Assembly: GCA_900319505.1 (NCBI GenBank)
Contig: ONOV01000172.1
Coordinates: forward strand, 1 to 5,423
Direction: 5' to 3'
Origin: an uncultured Erysipelotrichaceae bacterium
Lineage (GTDB): Bacteria > Bacillota_I > Bacilli_A > Erysipelotrichales > Erysipelotrichaceae
DNA: 5,423 nucleotides
Shown: positions 1 to 4,976 of the stretch, one piece after another
Position numbering within the stretch: the first letter of the stretch is position 1
Layout: every line of letters starts with the position of its first letter
The notes under the pieces: generated by a model
Seen by the model: the letters and a program-made list of their open reading frames with translations, nothing else
Database searches by the model: none
Told to the model about the DNA's origin: nothing
Program-made: the position numbers and the translations under genes

Positions 1-681
1 GCCGAGGATTTTCCGGCTTTTTTAAGAGGGCTCAAGGGGCAGAATATGCAGATATCCGTGCTGTATCTGGATGCCAGCGACAGCGTGATTCTCAGAAGGT
101 ACAAGAGTACCAGAAGAATGCATCCGCTGCTGCTGAGCAATCAATGCAATACGCTGGAAGAAGCGATCAGTGTGGAGCGGCAGATGTTTGCCCGGAATGT
201 GAATAATTCGTTTGTGACGATTGATACGTCTTTTCTGAGTGAGAAGGAATACAGAAGGAAGATTGAGCAGTATTTCTCAAGGTCAGCCATGCCTTCCTTC
301 AGTATTTCATTTGTTTCGTTCGGGTATAAGTTCGGGGTGCCGATGGATGCGGATCTGATGATTGATGTCAGATTTCTGCCCAATCCGTTCTGGGTGGTGT
401 CATTAAGACCGTATTCGGGTGATGACAAGATTGTGTATGACTATGTCATGGATAAGCCGGAGACAAAGGAGTTCATCAGCCGTCTTTTATCTTTCCTTGA
501 CTATGCTTTTGAACAGTATCAGAAGGAAGGCAAGAATCACTTTACGGTAGCGATCGGCTGCACGGGCGGCCAGCATCGTTCAGTGACCATTACCAACTTC
601 CTGTATGATCATTACAAGACAAAGTATCACTGTTTCAAGGACCATCGTGACAAGGCCCACTGGATCCAGAATGAAGCGTAG
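1..681 (+). CDS. rapZ: RapZ/YvcJ family nucleotide-binding regulator, 3' part (5' end outside window)
   Basis: The reading frame is open from base 1, so this is the last 226 residues of a protein usually about 290 long; roughly the first 65-75 residues, with the Walker A P-loop, lie upstream. Numbering from base 1, visible family signatures are YLDASDSVILRRYKSTRR (22-39) followed by HPL, SFGYKFGVPMDADL (106-119), DVRFLPNP (122-129), GCTGGQHRSV (186-195) and a terminal HRD (215-217). The C-terminal domain carrying GCTGG-HRSV is known in E. coli RapZ to bind RNA and sense glucosamine-6-phosphate. In Bacillota the homologue YvcJ binds and hydrolyses nucleotides, and its RNA role is unproven. The ATG at 46 lies in the middle of a conserved stretch and is not the true start. 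The stop overlaps yvcK by 11 bases. Family assignment is very secure; the exact role in this organism is inferred. Confidence 0.96.
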   Translation, partial: AEDFPAFLRGLKGQNMQISVLYLDASDSVILRRYKSTRRMHPLLLSNQCNTLEEAISVERQMFARNVNNSFVTIDTSFLSEKEYRRKIEQYFSRSAMPSFSISFVSFGYKFGVPMDADLMIDVRFLPNPFWVVSLRPYSGDDKIVYDYVMDKPETKEFISRLLSFLDYAFEQYQKEGKNHFTVAIGCTGGQHRSVTITNFLYDHYKTKYHCFKDHRDKAHWIQNEA

Positions 682-1651
682 AGTTGTCGTGATCGGCGGC
701 GGTCATGGACAGGCCCAGATCTGCCGCGGCATCAAGCATATTCCCAATATTCATATCTCCGCAATTGTCACGGTTGCGGATGATGGCGGATCGACGGGAA
801 GGCTGAGAAGACAGTTCAATATTCCCGCCATGGGCGATATCCGCAATGTCATGATTGCTCTGGCGGATAAGGAAACTCTGTTCTCCAATCTCATGAACTA
901 CCGGTTTGATGATCCCGAGGGTAAGGGAGAGGATGTGGCAGGACATAATCTTGGCAATCTGATCCTGACGGCATTGACCCGGCAGACCGGTTCGTTCTTT
1001 GATGCGGTCAAGGAGCTGGATGATGTATTGAATGTAAAGGGTGAGATTATTCCGGCCACAACCCAGGTGATTACGCTGTATGCCCGCATGGAAGACAATG
1101 TGATTGTGGCCGGAGAGGCCAATATTCCTCATATCGACAACCATATCAACAGGGTGTTCTATATGGATGAAGTACACGCTACGGATGAAGCGGTGGATGC
1201 GATCCGCCGGGCGGATCTGATTATCTACGGCATTGGTTCGGTGTATACCAGTGTGCTGCCCAATGTGATTATTCCGGAGATACAGGATGCGCTGTATGAA
1301 TCAAAGGCGGAGAAGGTTTACTTCTGCAATGCCATGACCCAGCCGGGGGAAACGGATGGCTATGACATGGAAGCGCATGTAGAGGCCCTGAACAAACATG
1401 GTGTACAGGTAGATAAGGTGATCATGGCAAATGACAGGATCCCGAAGAAGATCCGGGAACATTATGAAGAAGAACACCAGCAGGTGGTGCGCTGTTCAAA
1501 ACGGAACCATGACTATGAAGTGGTGAAGGTGCCGTTATTGAATTTCAGGGATGGACTGATCCGCCATGATGCGGCCAAGATTGAAAAGACGGTGGAAGCG
1601 CTGGTGGATGATCTGGATAAGGAGAAGAAATGTCGTTCTCATCAGAAGTAA
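671..1651 (+). CDS. yvcK: YvcK/MgfK (CofD-like) UDP-sugar-binding protein required for envelope/gluconeogenic growth
   Basis: A 326-residue protein, close to the usual family length of about 320. Conserved blocks are the N-terminal Rossmann loop VVVIGGGHG (5-13), TVADDGGSTGRLR (34-46), GDIRNV (55-60), AGHNLGNL (90-97), YGIGSVYTSVLPN (186-198), NAMTQPGETDGYD (220-232) and ANDRIP (253-258). B. subtilis YvcK binds UDP-GlcNAc and is needed for normal shape and growth on gluconeogenic carbon sources; no enzymatic reaction is established, although the fold is shared with the phospholactate transferase CofD. I chose ATG 671 over an in-frame ATG at 605. It gives the typical MKRRVVVIGGG start, while the 22 extra residues would lie inside conserved rapZ and show no family resemblance. 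No good Shine-Dalgarno precedes 671 (only AAGG about 15 bases away), so translation probably depends on coupling to rapZ. Oddity: GIGS replaces the common GPGS. Confidence 0.95.
   Translation: MKRRVVVIGGGHGQAQICRGIKHIPNIHISAIVTVADDGGSTGRLRRQFNIPAMGDIRNVMIALADKETLFSNLMNYRFDDPEGKGEDVAGHNLGNLILTALTRQTGSFFDAVKELDDVLNVKGEIIPATTQVITLYARMEDNVIVAGEANIPHIDNHINRVFYMDEVHATDEAVDAIRRADLIIYGIGSVYTSVLPNVIIPEIQDALYESKAEKVYFCNAMTQPGETDGYDMEAHVEALNKHGVQVDKVIMANDRIPKKIREHYEEEHQQVVRCSKRNHDYEVVKVPLLNFRDGLIRHDAAKIEKTVEALVDDLDKEKKCRSHQK
1619..1624 (+). promoter_or_regulatory. Ribosome binding site of whiA
   Basis: AAGGAG lies inside the 3' end of yvcK, 5 bases before ATG 1630. It supports that ATG as the whiA start even though the gene then overlaps yvcK by 22 bases. 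Confidence 0.75.
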
Positions 1652-2568
1652 AGAATGAAATTGCCAAGGAAGAAAGGACGGGCAATGATGCCCGGGCCTG
1701 TCTTTCCGCGCTTATCCTGATGTGTTCCTCCCTGTCGTTTTCCAACCGCGGTCTGACCATTGTGGTGACCGTTGAGAATGCGGCTGTAGCCCGGACGATC
1801 TACAGCCTGGTGCGTTCCCGCTATGGGGTGGATATGGATCTGTCGATCCGCCGGCGCATGAATCTGAATAAGAATCTTGTATATGGACTTCGCATTCTGT
1901 CGGGGGCCATGGATATTCTCAAGGATTTAGGCATCTACTCTTCCCGGGGACTTCTGGAAAAGCCGTTAATGAAGATTACGGCCAATGATTCCAATGTCCG
2001 GGCGTATCTTGCCGGGGCGTTCATGGCCGGAGGCAGTGTGAATCCGCCGGAGAAGACGAATTATCATCTGGAGATTACTGCCAATAATGAAAAGCATGCG
2101 GCTTATCTCATGGAATTAATGGAACGGTTTGATATCCATGCCCGCAGGATTGAAAGAAGAGGGCACTGGATTGTCTATGTGAAGGCGGCGGAGAAGATTG
2201 CGGATTTTCTCAGAGTGACCGGGGCGAATGAAGCGGTCATGAACTTTGAAAACATCCGTATTTCCAGAGATTTCACCAACTCTCTGACGCGTCTTAACAA
2301 CTGTGATGTGGCAAATGAAGTCAAGACACAGACCGCCGCCAGATCCCAGCTGGAGGATATTCAGGTGCTCACGGATGCCGGCAGGCTGAAACATATGGAT
2401 GAGAAGCTGCAGAAAACCGCGCTGGTGCGATTGGAGAATCCGGAGGCGAGTCTGTTGGAACTGTGTGAAATCTACCAGCAGAAAAACGGCAGTTCGGTGT
2501 CCAAGAGCGGCATGAAGCACAGGCTGGTGAGAATACATGAAGAAGCGGAAAAGATCAGACATGCGTAG
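1630..2568 (+). CDS. whiA: WhiA DNA-binding/division regulator (LAGLIDADG-like + HTH)
   Basis: A 312-residue protein of normal family length. It begins SFSSEVKNEI (2-11), the typical N-terminus. The degenerate homing-endonuclease fold carries the family block YLAGAFMAGGSVNPP (126-140), where LAGLIDADG enzymes have catalytic acidic residues; WhiA proteins lack nuclease activity. The C-terminal part has NFENIRISRDF (205-215), NCDVAN (224-229), VRLENPEASLLEL (266-278) and the helix-turn-helix end SKSGMKHRL (291-299). In Streptomyces WhiA activates sporulation-division genes. In Bacillus it binds DNA and affects division and chromosome segregation, with no clear classical regulon. It lies third in the rapZ-yvcK-whiA cluster, overlapping the genes on both sides. 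Identification is secure; the precise cellular effect here is inferred. Confidence 0.96.
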   Translation: MSFSSEVKNEIAKEERTGNDARACLSALILMCSSLSFSNRGLTIVVTVENAAVARTIYSLVRSRYGVDMDLSIRRRMNLNKNLVYGLRILSGAMDILKDLGIYSSRGLLEKPLMKITANDSNVRAYLAGAFMAGGSVNPPEKTNYHLEITANNEKHAAYLMELMERFDIHARRIERRGHWIVYVKAAEKIADFLRVTGANEAVMNFENIRISRDFTNSLTRLNNCDVANEVKTQTAARSQLEDIQVLTDAGRLKHMDEKLQKTALVRLENPEASLLELCEIYQQKNGSSVSKSGMKHRLVRIHEEAEKIRHA

Positions 2569-2776
2569 GCATGTGATTTACTGGAGTGTGATTATTGTCA
2601 TCCAGCTGTGTGCTGTACTGTATGACAGAGCGCTGATGCCGTTTGTCATTGTGGTGACATTAATGGGTGTGATTGGATGGCTTGGGACACTGCGGATGAT
2701 TGAAAGAGGCAGGAAAAGTGCTGATGAGGTACGTGAGAAAAGCTATACTGATAAGCAGCAGGGAGGAAAAGCATGA
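2537..2776 (+). CDS. Small two-TM membrane protein, unknown function
   Basis: A 79-residue protein I do not recognise. The N-terminus is strongly basic (MKKRKRSDMRRH). It is followed by a hydrophobic segment at about 13-28, a short turn around YDRA (29-32), a second hydrophobic segment at about 33-54 ending near GWLGTLRM, and a hydrophilic, charged tail of about 25 residues. By the positive-inside rule both ends should be cytoplasmic, making a small hairpin membrane protein. ATG 2537 has GGTGAG (2526-2531) 5 bases upstream; the in-frame ATG at 2561 is an alternative start with a weaker site. The gene overlaps whiA by 32 bases and shares an ATGA stop/start with the downstream acetyltransferase. 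That packing, codon use like its neighbours and the sensible membrane topology argue that it is a real gene. Confidence 0.8.
   Translation: MKKRKRSDMRRHVIYWSVIIVIQLCAVLYDRALMPFVIVVTLMGVIGWLGTLRMIERGRKSADEVREKSYTDKQQGGKA
2761..2766 (+). promoter_or_regulatory. Ribosome binding site of the GNAT gene
   Basis: GGGAGG is 6 bases before ATG 2773, inside the end of the small membrane protein gene. It fixes the acetyltransferase start at the ATGA junction. Confidence 0.8.
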
Positions 2777-3687
2777 TCGTTAAAGCAAAGCAGGAGGATC
2801 TGGCCCGGGTGAAAGAGATGTGGCGGATCAGTTTCCCGCAGGAGGATCCTGCCTATATTGATTTCTATTTCAAGAAGATCTGGAAGCCGGAGAACTGCTG
2901 GCTGTCCATGGAGGGTGATGAAATTGCCGGCTCACTGTGCCGCAATAAACATGCCCTGATGTTCAACAGCAAGGTGCTGGAGACAAGCATGCTCACAGGG
3001 ATATGCACGCTGCCGGAATACCGCAATAAGGGGCATATGCATGATCTGATGAATACATTGACGGATGCGGCGGAACACAGTGAGCTGCTGACGCTGTTAA
3101 GAAGTGAAGATCCTTCTCTGTATGAGCCGTTCGGTTTCCGTAAGGCGTATGACCGGTGTGCGTATATGATTCAGCGATCTGATCTCAAGCGTATTCCGAC
3201 TTTCGGCGTAGCGTATGATATCAAGGCACTGGATATGCTGAAGGTATACAACGTATACATCAGAAGATTTTCCGGTTTCTATGCCCGGAGCCTGGAGGAT
3301 TTCATTACCTATAAGGAAGAGATCATTGCCCAGGGCGGCAAGATCTTCGGCTATTTCAATGAGCAGGACAGAATTGACGGATATGCGGCTTTAAGGATGG
3401 TAGGGTCGGATCTCTATATTGATGAGCTTGTCTATCTGGATTCAAGGGCATTGAGCAAGCTGCTTAATGCATGCCTGGCGGAGAGACCGCGGGTTCATTT
3501 TCATGTTTCCCGGGCGGAGAACCTTTCCTTCCTGCTGCCGCAGGCGCAGAAGAAGGAATATTCCACGATGATGGTAAGGGTCAATAATTATGCGCTGTTC
3601 AACAAGCTGTTTCACGTGGATGCTCATAATGTCAAAGATGCCCTGGCGGCCGCACACAGACCGCTCAACTGCAATGAAACGTTCTGA
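2773..3687 (+). CDS. Eis-like GNAT family N-acetyltransferase, short form
   Basis: A 304-residue protein. The N-terminal GNAT domain (about 1-135) has the acetyl-CoA motif region TGICTLPEYRNKGHMHDLM (75-93), with R84-x-x-G87 of the pyrophosphate-binding loop, and the typical YEPFGF (117-122) near its end. The second part, with a tyrosine/arginine-rich stretch around 156-172, GYAALR (203-208), LYIDELVY (214-221) and MMVRVNNYALF (266-276), resembles the second GNAT-like domain of Eis (COG4552-type) proteins. Eis relatives are about 400 residues and continue into a sterol-carrier-like third domain after the MMVRV block; here the protein stops soon after it. The substrate cannot be predicted: relatives acetylate aminoglycosides or protein lysines, others are uncharacterised. 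It is last in the rapZ-led operon and follows a good ribosome binding site. Family assignment is firm; Eis similarity is judged by eye. Confidence 0.85.
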   Translation: MIVKAKQEDLARVKEMWRISFPQEDPAYIDFYFKKIWKPENCWLSMEGDEIAGSLCRNKHALMFNSKVLETSMLTGICTLPEYRNKGHMHDLMNTLTDAAEHSELLTLLRSEDPSLYEPFGFRKAYDRCAYMIQRSDLKRIPTFGVAYDIKALDMLKVYNVYIRRFSGFYARSLEDFITYKEEIIAQGGKIFGYFNEQDRIDGYAALRMVGSDLYIDELVYLDSRALSKLLNACLAERPRVHFHVSRAENLSFLLPQAQKKEYSTMMVRVNNYALFNKLFHVDAHNVKDALAAAHRPLNCNETF

Positions 3688-3688
3688 G

Positions 3689-3792
3689 AAACGCAACTTT
3701 GCACAATCGCTGAAAACCAAGTAAAGATGCGGTGAAATGCGTCCTGTTTACATTGACGGAATCAAGCGCGCAATCTATAATTTAAACGCAAC
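3689..3792 (+). repeat. Nine-base direct repeat AAACGCAAC bracketing the gap promoter region
   Basis: AAACGCAAC occurs at 3689-3697 and again, perfectly, at 3784-3792. The second copy begins three bases after the -10 box and covers the expected transcription start of gap. The copies are 95 bases apart. A regulator site is possible, but chance cannot be excluded. Confidence 0.35.
3753..3781 (+). promoter_or_regulatory. Sigma-A-type promoter of gap
   Basis: The -35 box TTGACG (3753-3758) matches consensus at five of six positions. A 17-base spacer separates it from a perfect -10 box TATAAT (3776-3781). Transcription should start near 3786-3789, giving a leader of about 30 bases before the gap ATG. 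The strength fits a highly expressed glycolytic gene. I see no CggR-type regulator gene next to it in this window. Confidence 0.88.
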
Positions 3793-3794
3793 AT

Positions 3795-3817
3795 AAGGAG
3801 GTCTAAATTAAGACAAT
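3795..3817 (+). promoter_or_regulatory. gap ribosome binding site with long spacer and possible small hairpin
   Basis: AAGGAGGT (3795-3802) is a near-perfect Shine-Dalgarno, but its AGGAGG core ends 16 bases before ATG 3818, much further than the usual 5-9. An in-frame TAA at 3809-3811 excludes an upstream start in the same frame. Between them GTCT (3801-3804) and AGAC (3811-3814) can pair around a six-base loop, which would bring the two elements closer. The stem has only four pairs, so its stability is uncertain. Confidence 0.6.
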
Positions 3818-4837
3818 ATGACAGATGTAAGAGTTGCAATTAATGGTTTCGGTCGTATCGGCCGTCTTGCTTTCAGACAGATGTTCGTATCCGAAGGCTA
3901 TGAAGTCGTTGCTATCAACGATCTGACAAAGCCTTCCATGCTGGCTTATCTGCTGAAGCACGATACAACTCATGGCAAGTGGGATCATGAAATCTCCTGC
4001 GATGATGAAGCTGGTACAATCACTGTTGACGGAAAGGAAATCCGTATCTACAAGGAGCCGGATGCTCATAATCTGCCTTGGGGCGAACTGAACGTTGACG
4101 TTGTTCTCGAGTGCACAGGTTTCTATACATCCAAGGCTAAGGCTCAGGCTCATATCGATGCTGGTGCCAAGAAGGTCGTTATTTCCGCTCCTGCTGGAAA
4201 GGACCTGAAGACAATCGTCTTCTCCGTTAACGAAAAGACACTGACTCCGGAAGACACAATTATTTCTGCTGCTTCCTGCACAACAAACTGCTTAGCTCCT
4301 ATGGCTAAGACACTGAACGACACATTCCCGATTGAGTCTGGCATTATGTGCACAGTTCATGCTTACACAGGCGATCAGATGATTCTCGATGGACCTCAGA
4401 GAAAGGGTAACCTGCGTCGTTCCAGAGCAGCTGCTCAGAACATCGTTCCTACATCTTCCGGTGCTGCTAAGGCTATCGGTCTGGTTCTGCCTGAACTTGA
4501 TGGCAAGCTGATCGGTGCTGCTCAGCGTGTTCCGGTTCCTACAGGATCCACAACACTGCTGTTCTCCGTTGTCAAGGGCAAGGACGTTACTGTTGACAAG
4601 ATCAATGCTGCTATGAAGGCTGCTGAGTCTGATTCCTTCGCATATGCAACAGATGAGATTGTCTCCAGTGATATCATCGATGAAACACATGGTTCCATCT
4701 TTGATCCTACTCAGACAATGGTCAACAAGATTGACGACGACACATACGAAGTACAGACTGTTTCCTGGTACGATAACGAGAACTCCTATACTTCTCAGAT
4801 GGTTCGTACAATCAAGTACTTCGCTAACGTTAAGTAA
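3818..4837 (+). CDS. gap: Glyceraldehyde-3-phosphate dehydrogenase, phosphorylating, glycolytic type
   Basis: A 339-residue cytoplasmic enzyme of normal length. It oxidises glyceraldehyde-3-phosphate with NAD+ and phosphate to 1,3-bisphosphoglycerate in glycolysis. Visible signatures are the Rossmann loop [13 protein letters not shown] (8-20), an Asp at 35 after beta-2 (VAIND) that favours NAD over NADP, and the active-site block [12 protein letters not shown] (150-161) with Cys154. HAYTGDQ (181-187) holds the catalytic His181; [18 protein letters not shown] and [13 protein letters not shown] near the C-terminus are further family blocks. The start is fixed by the typical [12 protein letters not shown] beginning and an in-frame stop three codons upstream. 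Codons are strongly biased: alanine nearly all GCT, threonine ACA or ACT, with none of the GCG/ACG common in neighbouring genes, which indicates very high expression. It has its own promoter and a terminator just downstream, so it is probably mainly a single-gene transcript. Confidence 0.98.
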   Translation: MTDVRVAINGFGRIGRLAFRQMFVSEGYEVVAINDLTKPSMLAYLLKHDTTHGKWDHEISCDDEAGTITVDGKEIRIYKEPDAHNLPWGELNVDVVLECTGFYTSKAKAQAHIDAGAKKVVISAPAGKDLKTIVFSVNEKTLTPEDTIISAASCTTNCLAPMAKTLNDTFPIESGIMCTVHAYTGDQMILDGPQRKGNLRRSRAAAQNIVPTSSGAAKAIGLVLPELDGKLIGAAQRVPVPTGSTTLLFSVVKGKDVTVDKINAAMKAAESDSFAYATDEIVSSDIIDETHGSIFDPTQTMVNKIDDDTYEVQTVSWYDNENSYTSQMVRTIKYFANVK

Positions 4838-4855
4838 TCGCGAAACCATTAATGG

Positions 4856-4888
4856 AAAGACGGAAGGGTAATCCTTCCGCCTTTTTTT
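4856..4888 (+). terminator. Intrinsic terminator of gap
   Basis: CGGAAGG (4861-4867) and CCTTCCG (4873-4879) form a perfect seven-pair stem with a five-base loop, GTAAT. It is followed by seven T residues (4882-4888). Past an A/C mismatch, AAAG before the stem can pair with CTTT after it, lengthening the helix. It begins about 20 bases after the gap stop. Confidence 0.93.
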
Positions 4889-4892
4889 GTGG

Positions 4893-4901
4893 TGGTATAA
4901 T
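4893..4901 (+). promoter_or_regulatory. Candidate extended -10 promoter directly behind the terminator
   Basis: TGGTATAAT is a perfect TGnTATAAT extended -10 element starting five bases after the terminator T-run. The expected -35 position falls in the terminator stem and shows no match. If active, it would give the downstream HTH gene a leader of about 70 bases. Confidence 0.5.
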
Positions 4902-4910
4902 GCTTGTGTA

Positions 4911-4960
4911 TGCGTCATCAATTGAAATAGCTTTACTTTATCAGTAGAATATGTGACGTA
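4911..4960 (+). repeat. Imperfect inverted repeat flanking the HTH-gene promoter
   Basis: TGCGTCA (4911-4917) and TGACGTA (4954-4960) are inverted copies matching at six of seven bases. They sit four bases before the -35 box and three bases after the -10 box. The eight-base palindrome TCAATTGA (4918-4925) also overlaps the -35 box. Either could be an operator, for example for self-control by the HTH protein, but no protein is known to bind here. Confidence 0.35.
4922..4950 (+). promoter_or_regulatory. Sigma-A-type promoter of the HTH gene
   Basis: TTGAAA (4922-4927) and TAGAAT (4945-4950) each match consensus at five of six positions and are separated by exactly 17 bases. Transcription would start near 4957, giving a short leader of about 20 bases with the ribosome binding site. 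Confidence 0.75.
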
Positions 4961-4965
4961 ATGAT

Positions 4966-4972
4966 AGAGGTG
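4966..4972 (+). promoter_or_regulatory. Ribosome binding site of the HTH gene
   Basis: AGAGGTG lies just upstream of ATG 4977, with the GG six bases from the start codon. It sets the start of the gene that runs off the window end. Confidence 0.7.
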
Positions 4973-4976
4973 TGCA

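Noticed and set aside
605..670. Upstream in-frame ATG that would lengthen YvcK by 22 residues
   Set aside because: The added residues overlap the conserved end of rapZ, do not resemble the family, and the MKRRVVVIGGG start at 671 is the typical one.
46..681. ATG at 46 as the rapZ start
   Set aside because: The frame is open upstream to base 1 with family-like sequence, so the gene simply enters from outside the window.
635..1177. 180-codon minus-strand open frame in yvcK
   Set aside because: It lies opposite conserved YvcK motifs and has no recognisable domain or ribosome binding site, so it is a shadow frame.
3726..3743. Hairpin GATGC/GCGTC upstream of the gap promoter as a terminator
   Set aside because: The stem is only five pairs with one G-U, the loop is eight bases and no T-run follows.
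3688..3817. Riboswitch or leader-peptide attenuator ahead of gap
   Set aside because: The expected transcript leader is only about 30 bases, too short for a known riboswitch, and there is no terminator-like fold.
4846..4855. Ten-base palindrome CCATTAATGG between the gap stop and the terminator
   Set aside because: It is too short and loopless to form a useful RNA hairpin, and no function is indicated.
4644..4871. 75-codon + strand frame overlapping the end of gap
   Set aside because: It is out of frame within the gap active-site-distal region, runs into the terminator and has no plausible ribosome binding site.
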